DNA of 64,000 bases from positions 152,478,691-152,542,690 of the forward strand of contig NC_134397.1 in NCBI RefSeq assembly GCF_050003625.1, read 5' to 3'. The notes under the pieces were generated by a model. That model saw nothing but the letters and a program-made list of their open reading frames with translations. It was not told the DNA's origin and did no database searches. Positions 1 through 13,870 of this stretch are shown one piece after another (positions within the stretch are counted from its first letter, which is position 1; each line of letters begins with the position of its first letter). The stretch comes from Haematobia irritans. Lineage: Eukaryota; Arthropoda; Insecta; Diptera; Muscidae. The position numbers and the translations under genes were made by a program.

Positions 1-883
1 TGTCCTTAATATTTTGTAAATTGCGCATCCTAAAATTTAGGTTACGTAATCTTTAGTATCACGTCTGTCTGTTGTGTCTGGCTGTCTGTCTGTTGTAATC
101 ACGCTACAGTCTTCAATAACGAAGCAATCGTGCTGAAATTTTTGCACAAACACGTCTTGTGTCTGCAGGCAGGTCAAGTTCGCAGATGGGTTATATCGGT
201 CCAGGTTTTGATATAGTCCCCATATAAACCGACCTCCCGATTTGGGGTCTTGAGCTTATAAAAACCAAATTCATCTGAAATTGGAAATCTAAAGGTATTT
301 TAGGACCATATAGCGGTGAGCCAAAAATGGTGAGTATCGGTCCATGTTTTGGTATAGCCCCCATATAGAGCGATCTCCCGATTTTACTTCTTTCGCTTCT
401 AGAATCCGTAATTTTTATCCACTTTGCCTGACATTAGAAATCTAACGATATTTTAGGACCACAGAGAGGTGTGCCCAAAATGGTGAGTATCGGTCCAAGT
501 TTTGGTATAGCCCCCATATAGGCCGGTCTCCCGATTTTACTTCTTGGGCTTATACACCCTTCTGTAACATATACTCCCAAACATATTTTGCTTCAAGCAT
601 ATACATTTTTGGGTATTGCCCAAACATTTATATGTTTGATTTCTTCCAATATATAATATGTTTGAAAGCATATTGGTCTAAACAATATATGTTTGGGTAG
701 TCTAAGTTCCAAACATTTTGTATTTTTGCATCCAAATTCAATAATGCTGCCTTCCAAAAAACAATATGTTATTATGTGAACATATAATATGTTTGGAAGC
801 ATTTTGCACCCAAAAATATTATATGCTTAAAAAAAATTCTCCCAAACAATATTGTGCTCAAAATTTTATTTATATATTTACAA

Positions 884-2192
884 CAGCGTTGCCAGAATTG
901 TTTCACCAAAAACCGCTAGATTTGCCCAAAAAATAGCTAAAAAAAGCTAACAAATGCTAAAAAATAGCTAGAAAAAAAGCTAAATTTTTTGTATTGAAAT
1001 TTAACAAACTTAAAGGCTTTATTTTACTTACAATGCATATTATTTTCATTTTAATTCCACTTCTGTGAGACTGTAATAATATCTAAGGCATATTAGATCT
1101 GTTTGCGTATTCGATACATTTTGATTACTATCACAAATTTTTTACTGGAAGTCCTTCGTTTTGTTGGAGCTACCTTCCCAACACCTCTATTTTATTTACT
1201 TGTTATTGTTTTAAATAAAATTTTAGTTTGGATTTGAAATTGTGAAAAATTCGAAATACATTACTTTTATTTAAATTGTAGAAAATACCTATAGTTTACA
1301 TTTCCCAGTAAAAACATTTTCCTTTTCTTCATGAGCTATCAAAGTGCTTTAAAAACGTGCTAACGCCAACTTAAATTTCCAAATTCAGACTCGACTTCAA
1401 GTAGAAATTATTGTATATATACGTTTTTAAAATAAAGTGTTGAAAAACATCTTCTATTTTTGAACGCTATTTTGGTTTGTGGTTAAGATGCAAAACTCCT
1501 CACATTTAAAGACTATTTCATTAATTCTTCCTTCTTTCATGAAAACATACCCATTTTTAAGTTGAATCACTTAATTATAAGGACAAAACGACTTTATCGT
1601 CTTTTGGACAAGGAAACAGTTTATATAAAAGAAATTCACAAATGCTATTATAACCAAAATTCGCGTTCGTATTTTAAGGAGACGACAATATTTTTTCAGT
1701 GCACAAAGCTATTCACATCTACTATTTTAATTTAGTAATATCGTAATAAATTTAGAATATTATAATAACATAAAAAGGATAAACGAGTCAAATGATAATA
1801 TTCCCAATAATTTACTGACAGTTTATCTAACAAATTTGTATGGTCATAGTAGATTTAAAGTTTACGATAACTTTTATGTATATAATGAGAAAACTTTACA
1901 ACAAGGTGTACTTGCTACAAAAATGCCCGCATAATGGCTGGACTCATTATTAATGTTTCAACTGAGCTTTGAAATATGTGGAAACCCTTATACTTGCAGC
2001 AAGGCTTAGATAAAAACGCCGATTTTTCCATATTTCAATAGAAACATGTCGAAAATAAAAAAGCCAAAAATAGCTAAAAGGGTCATGAAAAAAAGCCAGA
2101 AAAAAAGCTAAAAGCTAAATGCATTTTTTTCCCGCTAAACGTCTTCAAAAAAAGCCAAATCTAGCGGGAAAAAAGCTAAATTGGCAACGCTG
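884..2192. mobile_element. Non-autonomous hAT-like element with perfect 8-bp target duplication
   Basis: The termini are CAGCGTTGCCA and its inverse TGGCAACGCTG, flanked by the direct repeat ATTTACAA at 876-883 and 2193-2200. A CAG-starting TIR with an 8-bp duplication is the hAT signature. The 1.3 kb interior is AT-rich, has repeated AAAAAGCTAAA words near both ends, and has no recognisable transposase. Bases 1530-1706 resemble the CACTGAAAA MITE. Confidence 0.75.
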
Positions 2193-2390
2193 ATTTACAA
2201 TCATAATGAATTATGAAAATAAACAGGTAATATAGGTGCTAACAACATAGGTTTTCGACCTGAATGCTCAAAATTTTGTTTCTGCCTAATTGTATATTCC
2301 CCCACATCTTTCTCACTTCCACGACATTTTTTAGTTCTTAGCACCTTTTTCTGTAACACAAACATTGTAGAAGAAATTATTCAATTTTTT

Positions 2391-4230
2391 TATACCCTCC
2401 ATCATAGGATGGGGGTATATTAACTTTGTCATTCCGTTTGTAACACATCGAAATATTGCTCTAAGACCCCATAAAGTATATATATTCTGGGTCGTGGTGA
2501 AATTCTGAGTCGATCTAAGCATGTCCGTCCGTCCGTCCGTCTGTTGAAATCACGCTAACTTCCGAACGAAACAAGCTATCGACTTGAAACTTGGCACAAG
2601 TAGTTGTTATCGATGTAGGTCGGATGGTATTGAAAATGGGCCATATCGGTCCACTTTTACGTATAGCCCCCATATAAAGGGACCCTCAGATTTGGCTTGT
2701 GGAGCCTCTAACTGAAGCATATTTCATCCGATCCGGCTTAAATTTGGTATATGGTGTTGGTATATGGTCTCTAACAACCATGCAAAAATTGGTCCACATC
2801 GGTCCATAATTATATATAGCCCCCATATAAACCGATCCCCAGATTTGGCTTGCGGAGCCTAAAAGAGAAGCAAATTTCATCCGATCCGGCTGAAATTCGG
2901 TACATGATGTTGGTATATGGTCTCTAACAGCCATGCAAAAATTGGTCCACATCGGTTCATAATTATATATAGACCCCATATAAACCGATCTCCAGATTTG
3001 GCTTGCGAAGCCTCAAAGAAAAGCAAATTGCATCCGATCCGGCTGAAATTTGGTACATAGTGTTGGTATATGGTCTCTAACAACCGTGCAAAAATTGGTC
3101 CACATCGGTCCATAATTATATATAGCGCCCATATAAACCGATCCCCAGATTTGGGTTCCGGAGCCTCAAAGAGAAGCAAATTTCATCCGATCCGTCTTAA
3201 ATTTGGTACATGATATTGGTATATGGTCTCTAACAACCATGCAAAAATTGGTCCACATCGGTTCATAATTATAGCCCCCATATAAACCGATCCCCAGATT
3301 TGGCTTGCGAAGTCTCCAAGAGAAGCAAATTTCATCCAATCCGGTTGTAATTTGGAACATGGTGTTAGTATATGATCTTTAACAAGCGTGCCAGAATTGG
3401 TCCATATCGGTCCATAATTATATATAGCCCCCATATAAAACGTTCTCCAGATTTGACCTCCGGAGCCTCTTGGAGGAGCAAAATTTATCCGATCCGGTTC
3501 AAATTAGGAACGTGGTGTTAGTATATGGTCGCTAACAACCATACCAATCACACAAAAATTGGTCCATATCGGTTCATAATCATGGTTGCCACTAGAGCCA
3601 AAAATAGTCTACCAAAATTTTATTTCTATAGAAAATTTTGTCAAAATTTTATTTCTATTGAAAATTTAGTCAAAATTTTATTTCTAGAGAAAATTTTGTC
3701 AAAATTTTATTTCTAGAGAAAATTTTGTTAACATTTTATTCGGTTCATAATAAAATTTTCATCATTGTCAAAATTTTATTTCTATAGAAAATTTTGTTCA
3801 AATTTTATTCGGTTCATAATCATGGTTGCTACTTGAGCCAAAAATAATCTACCAAGATTTTATTTCTATAGAAAATTTTGTCAAAAGTTTATTCCTATAG
3901 AAAATTTTGTGAAAATTTTATTTCTATAGAAAATTTTGTTAACATTTTATTTCTGTAGAAAATTTTGTCAAAATTTTATGTCTACTTTGTCAAACTGAAT
4001 TATATACGTATTGGATCGATCTTTTTTTATTTAATATATACCACGTATGGACTTACATACAATTTAGAAGATGGTGTTATGAGGTTTTAAGATACCTTGC
4101 CATCGGCAAGCGTTACCGCAACTTAAGTAATTCGATTGTGGATGGCAGTGTTTAGAAGAAGTTTCTACGCAATCAATGATGGAGGGTACATATGCTTCGG
4201 CCTGGCCGAACTTACGGCCGTATATACTTG
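2391..4230 (-). mobile_element. Family A element copy A1
   Basis: The tail hairpin starts at 2391 (TATACCCTCCATCATAGGAT). It is followed by the GTCCGTCCGTC tract, 153-bp units (about 2650-3590), a 29-bp A/T array (3605-3990) and the head ending ATACTTG at 4230. It is inserted in an A-rich stretch of element P1; the uninterrupted equivalent is visible at 50385-50420. The protein-like frames inside are products of the 153-bp period. Confidence 0.7.
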
Positions 4231-4845
4231 TTTTTATTTTAATTTTACCTTTTGCCGGACGGGGATTCGAACAGCGGACCACACAGTTTGTAAGGATCAA
4301 AGAAGTAGCTGATCAATTGCCCAAGGAAAAATAAAATGTTAATTTTGTAATAACAAGCAACAACCACCAACTTAATTCAATATCGCTCCCTGTTAAATAG
4401 CGCTCCAAGCTACTAAACACATATATGTTTATAGGCTACTTCTAAATTAATGTATGTTTGCATCCAAGCATATTATATTTACAAACATTTTATGTCCCAA
4501 ACATAATATGTTCTAACATATTAACATATATGTCCCAAACATGTTATGCTAGTTTATGAACATTATATGCTTGCACTCAAAAATATTGTGTTTAAAAATT
4601 TGTGTTCCAAACATATAATGTTTATAGCCAAACATATAAAAAACAGTCTTTTTCATCCGTGTAGAATCCGTAGTTTTTATCCAATTTGACTGACATTGGA
4701 AATCTAGAGGTATTTTAGGACCACAAAGAGGTCTGCCAAAAATGGTGAGTACCGGTCCATGTTTTGGTATAGCCCCCATTTAGACCGATCTCCCGATCTT
4801 ATAGAAACCGTAGTTTTTATCCAATTTGCATGAAATTTTAAATTT

Positions 4846-5353
4846 ATAAGTGGTGCCAAATTGACGCAGAAGCGATGAATTTAACATAGGGCGGATGTCC
4901 ACCATTTCAACAACCGCTGCACTGAATTTGCATCACTTCTTAAGGTGTGAGGCGAATTCAGTTTTGGATGTGAATTAAGAAATTTTGTGATATTTTGACA
5001 AATAAATAATTTTTAAAATTTTTTATAATTTTTAATGCATTATAACGCTTGTCTGGAACTTTTGTGATCAAGTATTTTCAAAAATTCGAAATTTTCTACA
5101 AAGGATTTAGTATTTTTTTCGGCTAAATTTAAATAATTTGTACCATTTTACTAATTCTTAATCTGTTTTAACCTATTTGAAACACAAAAGAAAAATAAAT
5201 TTCCCATTAAAAATGTGAAAAAAGCGAGTTATAAAGAAATTGACTCAAATGAACTTCCCGTGCAGTTAAAATAAAGAACATCTTTGGTACATCATTTTTG
5301 GAAGTTCTTATAAAGTTGTGCCTTGAGAAGAACTTCCATTTTTTTTTGCTGGG
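4846..5353 (+). mobile_element. CCCAGCAAAAA MITE, 5'-truncated copy
   Basis: This matches the intact copy at 8354-8855 from its internal GACGCAGAAGCGATGAATTT onward and ends TTTTTGCTGGG. The left TIR is missing. Confidence 0.6.
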
Positions 5354-5733
5354 ATATTTTATCATAGGATATATGATTTAGCTTTTATCGGTTCATTTGG
5401 TAAAGCTTCCATATAGGCCGATTTCAGGTAGATAAGGCGCACTGATCATGAAAATTGCTTGAAACTGAATGTAAAATTTCCAGATTTTACTTCTCGTAAT
5501 CATTTAAATAATTTGGGTAAAAATCTGCAGATTTTAGATTTCACTTGCAAGAGATGTTTATGATTCCTCTAAAACTCAAACAAAAATGGTTCTTATAAAT
5601 CCAGAATCTGACATAGTCTTCATAGGTAAAATCTTTACATTTACCAAACCCCCCTGTAATTTGAAAGGAAACTTAATATTTGATTCTTGGTGGTGAGTAT
5701 TTAAGATTCGGCCCGGCCGAACTTACAACTGTA

Positions 5734-6465
5734 TATACTTCTTTTATTGAGGAATGGGTCCAGCCCATTTAACTTGTTTTTTATACTTTTGTGCAAGGCT
5801 TTGGCAAAAAATGTTTACCAATAACTTTTATATTATCCTTCAATTTCCATGTGTCATTGACACGTACGCTGTGTAATTATAAACTTTACATAAAAAAAAA
5901 ACTTTTTTCGACACGATTCTACATATATGTATGTTCATAATTATTAATTTTAAAAGTTCACGATTATGAATTAGGAGCAATCACATCCACAACACAAACA
6001 AGCACAGAATAAACCACAATGACTGAGGGAGATTTTCAATTCCATTAAAACTTTTAATTATGTCAATCTACCTGGCTTTAGCATATTTAAATTGTGGTAT
6101 TAATTTTTATCTCTATCATGAATGGATTTCTAATCGCACATGTTTGCTTAATCATACGTGGTTTGGAATATGCGACATATAATCACAAAAAGTTGATGCG
6201 GTGTGTGAATATCACACCTTTTTGTAGGACAATATTAATGAAATCTTTTCTATTATTTGGACCTTCATCTCATTGGGGATTGACTGTAAATGTGTAAACG
6301 TTACTCACCTATATGAAATTGTTGGGCTAGTATTTTTGAAAGGTATCATTGATACAAAACAAATAAATATACCTAAAAATGAAAAGAAAAAATAAACAAA
6401 ATCATAAAGTTAAAAAATGTGTGAATATAAAAAGTTCTTAATGTCGGGAGAAATGTAATAATAAA
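5734..6465. other. Unassigned AT-rich DNA
   Basis: I see no gene, TIR or repeat family here. Short open frames exist but lack recognisable content. Confidence 0.4.
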
Positions 6466-8953
6466 CAAGTATATACGGCCGTAAGTTCGGCCAGGCCGAA
6501 GCTTATGTACCCTCCACCATGGATTGCGTAGAAACTTCTAATGAAGACTGTCATCAACAATCGAATTACTTGGGTTGCGGTAACACTTGCCGATGGCAAG
6601 GTATCTTTAAACTTCCTAACACCGTAATATATACCACATAGTCCATACGTGGTATATATTAAACTAAAAAAGGCCGATTAAATACCTATATAATTAAGTT
6701 TAAAGTTTCTATAGAAATAAAATTTTGACAACATTTTCTATAGAAATAAAATTTGGAAAAAATTTTCTATAGAAATAAAATTTTAACAAAATTTTCTATT
6801 GAAATAAAATTTTAACAAAATTTTCTATAGAAATAAATTTTGACAAATTTTGTATAGAAATAAAATTTTGACAACATTTTTTGGTAGACTATTTTTGGCT
6901 CGAGTGGCAACCATGATTATGAACCGATATGGACCATTTTTTGTGTGATTAGGGATCGGCTATATATAACTATAGACCGATATGGACCAATTTTGGCATG
7001 GTTATAAGCGGCCTTATACTAACACCACGTTGCAAATTTAAACCGGATCGGATGAATTTTGCTCCTCTAAGAGGCTCCGGAGGTCAAATCTGGGGATCGG
7101 TTTATATGGGGGCTATATATAATTATAGACCGATGTGGACCAATTTTTGCATGGTCATTAGAGACCATATACTTACACCATGTACCAAATTTCAGCCGGA
7201 TCGGATGAATTTTGCTCTTCCAAGGGGCTCCGGAGGTCAACTCTGGGGGACGGTTTATATGGGCCCTATATGTAATTATGGACCGATTTCGACCAATTTT
7301 TGTATGGGTGTTCGAGCCCATATATTAACACCACGTACCAAATTTGAACTGAATCAGATGAATTTTGGTCTTCCAAGAGGCTCCGGAAGTCAAATCTGGT
7401 GATCGGTTTATATGGCGACTATATATAATTATGGACCGATGTTGACCAATTTTTGCATGGTCATTAGAGACCATATACTTACACCATGTACCAAAATTCA
7501 GCCGGATCGGATGAAATTTGCTTCTCTTAAAGGCTCCGCAAGCCAAATCGGGGGTCGGTTTATATAGGGGCTATATATAATTATGGACCGATGTGGACCA
7601 ATTTTTGCATGGTCATTAGAGATCATATACTTACACCATGTACCAAATTTCAGCCGGATCGGATGAAATTTGCTTGTCTTGGAGGCTCCCAAGCCAAATC
7701 GGAGGAACGGTTTATATAGGGGCTATATAATTATGGACCGATGTTGACCAATTTTTGCATGGTCATTAGAGACCATATACTAACATCATGTACAAAATTT
7801 CAGCCGGATCGGATGAAATTTGCTTCTCTTAGAGGCTCCGCAAGCCAAATCGGGGGATCGGTTTATATGGGGGCTATATATAATTATGGACCGATGTGGA
7901 CCAATTTTTGCATGGTTGTTAGAGACCATATACTAACACCATGTACCAAATTTCAGCCGGATCGGATGAAATTTGCTCATCCATGAGGCTCCGGAGGTCA
8001 AATCTGGGGATCGGTTTATATGGAGGCTATATATAATTATGGACCTATTAGGACCAATTTTTGCATGGATGTGAGAGACCATATACTTACATCATGTACC
8101 AAATTTCAGCCGGATCGGATGAAATTTGCTTCTCTTAGAGCAATCGTAAGCCAAATTTGGGGGTCCGTTTATATGGGGGCTATACGTAAAAGTTTACCGA
8201 TATGGCCCATTTGCAATACCATCAGTGCCAAGTTTCAAGTCGATAGCTTGTTTCGTTCGCAAGTTAGCGTGATTTCAACAGACGGACGGACAGACGGACG
8301 GACATGCTCAGATCGACTCAGAATTTCACCACGGCCCAGAATATATATACTTTCCCAGCAAAAAAGCGTCGCCAAAAAAGTAATGAAAATGTTCTCTTCG
8401 GATCCGGAAGTGGTGCAAAAATTGACGCAGAAGCGATGAATTTAACATGGGCTTGTCGTAGGACGGAAGTCCTCCATTTCAACAGCCGTTGCACTGAATT
8501 TGCATCACTTCTTTGAGTGTGATCAAAATTCAATGTTTTGGATGTAAATTAAAAAATTCTGTGATATTTTGTCAAATATTTTCAAAAATTCAAAATTTTT
8601 TCAGATTGGATATAGCATTTTTTTACAAAATTTATATAGTTTATACCATTTTATGAATTCTTACTCCGTCTTTAACCTATTTGAAGCAAAAAAAGTTAAA
8701 ATTATCCATTAAAAGTATGAAAAAGCCAAGTTATAAAAAATTGAATTAAAATAACTTCCTTGGTATTTAAAATAAAGAACATCATTGAGAGTGCATCTTC
8801 TCGAAGTGCTTTTAAAGTTGTGCCTTTGGAAGAACTTCCAAATTTTTTTGCTGGGTTATGGGGTCTTAGAGCAATATTTCGATGTGTTACAAACGGAATG
8901 ACAAAGTTAATATACCCCCCCCCCCCCTCCACCTATGGTGGTGGGTATAAAAA
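6466..8953 (+). mobile_element. Family A element copy A2
   Basis: A complete copy: head CAAGTATATACGG at 6466, 29-bp array 6715-6885, about seven 153-bp units (6950-8170), the GACGGACGGAC tract near 8281-8303, and a tail ending GGGTATAAAA at about 8953. A MITE (8354-8855) sits in the tail between ATATATACTTT and TTATGGGGTC. The tail has an unusual C run near 8917. Confidence 0.75.
8354..8855 (+). mobile_element. CCCAGCAAAAA MITE, intact copy
   Basis: A 502-bp element bounded by CCCAGCAAAAAAG and its inverse TTTTTTTGCTGGG, with no coding sequence. Removing it restores the normal A tail. The target duplication is at most 2-3 T residues, so the superfamily is not assigned. Related copies are at 4846-5353 and 44321-47224 (split), and the same terminus is on the larger element at 53224. 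Confidence 0.75.
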
Positions 8954-9999
8954 TGTTGTGTTGTTGTTTTTGCGCATAATTTTTATGGGTCCTAATTCAT
9001 TTATGGTTTTGAACTAATTTTTGGGAGACCCATGATTAAAGCGCCATCCTCCACATATAATTGGATATGAACGCATAAGCTCACATGACCATTATGCGAT
9101 GTGAGTACTATAACTTTTTATTAATGATTTCTACTGCTGTATTTTACATATTCAAGCTACATCATAAATACATAACATGTTTTGCTACTGCTTTTTTTTA
9201 TGCCAAGCTGTAGCCGGGTCATAGATATTCTAGCTACATCAAAAACACATAACATACCATTTTCCCAATGTTTTGTAGTGACAACAAATTGACAGCTTAT
9301 AAAAATTTCTTTTGTGTAGCAAAGGTTGTTCTCTGCGTGCTTGTTTTTTTTTTCTCTTAATCCCACAAAGAACAAACGGTAGCAATCTAAAAATTATAAC
9401 GAAAAAGTCAAGGTACAATAAAAAGCAACAGTTCCCCTGCTACATATCAAATACCACCTATGCTGACAAAACAGGCTGAATGAAACGAATAATCAACCAA
9501 AAAGGGGGTCCAGCAGAAAGGGAATTGTGTTTGATGCTTGATTGTTTTTAAGAGCTGTTCGGTCTTAGTAAAGACTTTTTTCTATATCTCCAACGTAGAT
9601 GATGAAACCTATGCACTTACATAGCTTCTGACACATCATCTTATCGTCTATGAATACATGTATCCTTGGGTTTGCCCATTTCCAATCCGTAATTATAAGA
9701 TGTCTTTAGAGGCCTTATGGTTAGGAGGCCATTTAAGAAAATTTTTTTATTGATAATACAGTGTGGCTGATATGTATTGCAACCAAATGCAGGTTGTTAT
9801 CATTTCTCAAGAGTTCGTCTGGTACACTGAAAAAGCCAACCCAGTTCCAAAGATTTTGTCTTTACTTTAAAAATGTTGGTATTTATACCGAGCCAAAGAA
9901 GCGAAGAATACAAGTAAGGATACTTTTAAGACACAATTCTCTTTTAAATTTGTGTTTTGTGTACTTGATTCTAGGAAGCAAATTTTAATTATTCGTTTT
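8954..9999. other. Unassigned DNA between A2 and A3
   Basis: About 1 kb without a recognised gene or element. Short open frames (for example 9761-9988) have no familiar motif. Confidence 0.4.
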
Positions 10000-11333
10000 T
10001 ATACCCTCCACCATAGGATGGGGGTATATTAACTTTGTCATTCCGTTTGTAACACATCGAAATATTGCTCTAAGACCCCATAAAGTATATATATATTCTG
10101 GGTCGTGGTGAAATTCTGAGTCGATCTCAGCATGTCCGTCCGTCCGTCCGTCTGTTGAAATCACGCTAACTTCCGAACGAAACAAGCTATCAACTTGAAA
10201 CTTGGCACGGATGGTATTGCAAATGGGCCATATCGGTCCACTTTTACGTATAGCCCCCATATAAATGGACCCCCTAATTTGGCTCTAAGAGAAGCAAATT
10301 TCATCCGATCAGGCTGAAATTTGGTACATGGTGTTAGTATATGGTTTCTAACAACCATACAAAAATTCCACTTTTCGGTCCACTTTTACGTATAGCCCCC
10401 ATATAAATGGACCCCCTAATTTGGCTTGTGATTGCTCTAAGAGAAGCAAATTTCATCCGATCAGGCTGAAATTTGGTACATGGTGTTAGTATATGGTTTC
10501 TAACAACCATACAAAAATTGGTCCATATCGGTCCACTTTTACGTATAGCCCCCATGTAAACGGACCCCCAAATGTGGCTTGCGATTGCTCTAAGAGAAGC
10601 AAATTTCATCCGATCAGACTGAAATTTGGTACATGGTGTTAGTATATGGTTTCTAACAACCATACAAAAATTGGTCCATATCGGTCCATAATTATATAGA
10701 GCCCCCATATAAACCGATCCCCAGATTTGAACTCCGGAGCCTCTTAGAGGAGCAAAATTCATCTGATCCGGTTGAAATTTGGTACGTGGTGTTATTGTAT
10801 GGTCTCTAAGAACCATTCAAAAATTGGTCCATATTAGTCCATAATTATATATAGCCCCTATATAAACCGATCCCCAGATTTGAACTCCGGAGCCACTTGG
10901 ACGAGCAAAATTCATCCGATCCGGTTGAAATTTGCAACGTGGTGTTAATATATGGCCGCTAATAACCATGCCAAAATTGGTCCATATCGGTCTATAGTTA
11001 TATATAGCCGATCCCAAATCACACAAAAATTGGTCCATATCGGTTCATAATCATGCTTGCCACTCGAGCAAAAATAATCTAGCAAAATTTGTTGAAATTT
11101 TATTCCTATAGAAAATTTTGTCAAATTTTATTTCTATAGAAAATTTTGTCAAATTTTATTTCTATAGAAAATTTTGGCAAAATTTTATTTCTGTAGAAAA
11201 TGTTGTCAAAATTTTAAGATACCTTGTCATCGGCAAAAGTTACCGCAACCGAAGTAATTCGATTGCGGATGACAGTCTTCAGTATACGTTTCTACGCAAT
11301 CCATGGTGGGGGTACATAAGCTTCGACCTGGGA
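10000..11333 (-). mobile_element. Family A element copy A3, head truncated
   Basis: The tail is at 10000 and units run to about 10990, several lacking part of the 153-bp period. A short 29-bp array is at 11085-11215. A partial head stops at GTACATAAGCTTCGACC, then joins a tRNA-like sequence on the same strand. Confidence 0.65.
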
Positions 11334-11400
11334 TTGAACTCATAATCCCATATATGCAAGACGGGCATGCTAACCATTTCACCACGGTGGGTCCTGAGCT
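11334..11400 (-). repeat. tRNA-like SINE head fragment
   Basis: On the minus strand the stretch reads CACCGTGGTGAAATGGTTAG and then ATGCCCG, with a degenerate B box (GAGTTCAATCCC). This is the 5' part of the SINE found at 49140, 56729 and 63204. No SINE body follows; it abuts the A3 head. Confidence 0.5.
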
Positions 11401-11439
11401 TGGACTAAAGCTCGCCGATACACAAAAAAATGTTTGAAA

Positions 11440-11860
11440 AAGCCAAGGAATTCCAATTTGAGAAGCTGTGAACAAATAAAATGATCGGGTTTACTTGCCA
11501 TAGTGGTCAGCCAACGATGGAAATGTGTGGGCTTATGTAACGGCAGATGGTCAAAATTAATGCTGAATATTGACGTGAAAATTACCTGCAGACAATGGTC
11601 ATTCCAACAAGACGCAGCACCATCGCTCTCATTACGCGTCAATTCAGAATGGCTTAAAAAGGATTATGGTCACCAAAATCTCTGGATGTCGGACTTTTGA
11701 GCATGGTATTGGTTGGCATTCAAAAATACCAAAGACCAAAATTCCGCAACCCCACTTTTGCGCAGCGTGTAATGGCTTTGTCAGCCGTTTGAAGGCCATT
11801 GGTAGCCAATAGCAGCAAATCTAAACTGATTCTAAAATCTGACGTTATTTACTTTTGAAC
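11440..11860 (+). pseudogene. Degraded mariner/Tc1-type transposase fragment
   Basis: The plus strand encodes CRQWSFQQDAAPS, matching the second catalytic aspartate block (W-FQQD-AP) of Tc1/mariner-superfamily transposases. It is preceded by a frame resembling the strand before it and followed by a TAG-type break and decayed C-terminal sequence. No TIR was found. It is a different family from the DUF4817-type element at 17328. Confidence 0.5.
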
Positions 11861-11884
11861 AATGGAAATTCAAAAAAAAAAAAA

Positions 11885-13870
11885 CAAGTATATACGGCCG
11901 TAAGTTCGCCCAGGCCGAATCTTATGTACCCTCCACCATGGATTGCGTAGAAACTTCTACGAAAGACTGTCATGCAAAATCGAATTACTTGGGTTGTGGT
12001 ATCTTAAAACTTCTTAACATCGTTTTCTAAATTATGAGTTAGTCCATACGTGGTATATTTTAGACAAAAAACTAGTAATACGGATCCATTTTTATGCATT
12101 TTAATATTTAAAAAAGTCGACTTTCAACTGAAGGTCATAATGGGATGTGTATTAAATTTTGTTTGCCCAACCGCCAAAACATTTTAAGGACATTAATTGT
12201 TATCATACATTTTATTTAGCTATACATCTTTAATACAAATATTTAAACGTATTTAAACCAAATAAAAAAATAAAATTTAAATGAAATTAATTTGTAATTG
12301 GGGATGGGTGACACAACCAAATGAAGGGAACAACGAAAAATTCCATCGTCTGATACAACCAACTCCGTATATAGTATTAGTTGGAGTTCCCATAATTCGA
12401 TTGAGTCGACCGAATTTGTCGGGTGACACAACTGCCAACTGATAGTTGGTGCAACTGCCAAAAGGAGGTTGGAAATAAAATCGGTTATCACAACCAATCT
12501 GTATTCTCTGTGTGGGGATCGATTTATCTGAGGGCTATATATAACTATAGACCGATATGGACCTAGTCAAGCATGGTTGTTAACGGCCATATACTAGCAC
12601 AATGTACCAAATTTCAATTGACTCGGATGAAATTTGCTCCTCCAAGAGGCTCCACAACCAAACCTCGGGATCGGTTTATATGGGGGCTATATATGATTAT
12701 GGACTGATATGGGCCACTTTTGGCATGATTGTTAAATATCATATACTACCACCACGTACCAAATTTCAACCAGATCGGTTGAATTTTGCATCTCCAAAAG
12801 GCACCGGAGGTCAAATCTGGGGATCTGCTTATATGGGGGCTATATATTATAATGAGTGATATGAACCAATTCCTGCACGGTTGTTGGATACCATATACTA
12901 ACACCACGTACAATATTTCAACGGAATCGGATGAAATTTGGTCTTCCAAGGGGCTCCGGAGGTCAAATCTGGTGATCGGTTTGTATTGGGGCTATATATA
13001 ATTATACACCGATTTCGACCAATTTTTGAATGGTTATTAGAGACCACATACTAACACCATGTACCAAATTTCAGCCGGATCGGATGAAATTTGCTTCTCT
13101 TAGAGGCTCCGCAAGCCAAATCGGAGGATCAGTTTATATGGGGGCTATATATAATTATGGACCGATGTTGACCAATTTTTGCATGGTTGTTAGAGATCAT
13201 ATGCTGGCACCATGTACGAAATTTCAGGCGGATCGGAAGAAATTTGCTTCTCTTAAAGGATCCGCAAGCCAAATCTGGGGATCGGTTTATATGGGGGCTA
13301 TATATAATTATGGACCGATGTGGACCAATTTTTGAGTGATTGTTAGAGACCATATACTTACACCATGTACCAAATTTCAGCAGGATTGGATGAAACTTGT
13401 CTCTCTTAGAGTCTCAGCAAGCCAAATCGGGGGATCGGTTTATATGGGGGCTATATATAATAATAGACCGATGTGAATCACTTTTGCATGGTTGTTAGAG
13501 ACCATATGCTAACACCATGTACCAAATTTCAGCCGGATAGGATGAAATTTGCTTCTCTTAGAGGATCCACAATCTAAATTTGGGGATCCGTTTTTATGGG
13601 GGCTATACGTAAAAGTGGGCCGATGTGGACCATTTGCCATACCTTCCGACCTACATCAATAATAACTTGTGCCAAGTTTCAAGTCGATACCTTGTTTCGT
13701 TCGGTAGTTAGCGTGATTTCAACAGACGGAAGGACTGACATGCTTAGATCGACTCAGAATTTCACCACGCCCCAGAATATATATACTTTATGGGGTCTTA
13801 GAGCAATATTTCGATGTGTTACAAACGGAATGACAAAGTTATTCCACCATCCTATGGTGAAGAGTATAAA
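11885..13870 (+). mobile_element. Family A element copy A4
   Basis: The head starts at 11885 after an A run. The 29-bp array is replaced by about 400 bp of unrelated sequence (12110-12510). 153-bp units follow from 12520 to about 13600, then the GGACTGACATGC tail and GAGTATAAAA. The terminal hairpin is slightly decayed. Confidence 0.7.
12110..12512. mobile_element. Unclassified insertion inside A4
   Basis: This stretch is unlike any other family A copy. It contains repeated GTTGGT/ACCAAC words and ends CAACCAATCTGTATTCTCTG at the junction with the 153-bp array. It is probably another transposon remnant; the left boundary is unclear. Confidence 0.3.

Larger units (their letters stand above)
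555..4661. mobile_element. TA-flanked TIR element rich in AACATATG words (copy P1)
   Basis: The ends read CACCCTTCTGTAACATA and, in inverted form, CACGGATGAAAAAGACTG. Both are flanked by TA (553-554, 4662-4663), and the outside sequence joins into the normal family C unit (GCTTAGAATCCG with one TA). Internal sequence is rich in CAAACATAT words and includes a tRNA-like stretch in reverse near 4255-4290 (GGGATTCGAACAGC). It has been opened by a hAT-like element (884-2192) and repeat copy A1 (2391-4230). No transposase is visible. Confidence 0.6.
1..5733 (-). mobile_element. Family C repeat element, interrupted
   Basis: The head is at 5705-5733 (CGGCCCGGCCGAACTTACAA, then TATATACTTC). The opposite side carries GTCTGTCTG-type tracts near 60-110. 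Between them are units with the words ATGGTGAGTATCGGTCCATG and CCCCCATATAGACCGAT, repeating at 153 bp (for example 327 and 480). The copy is split by a TIR element at 555-4661 and carries a MITE fragment at 4846-5353. It shares its plan with families A and B but has diverged in sequence. Confidence 0.55.
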
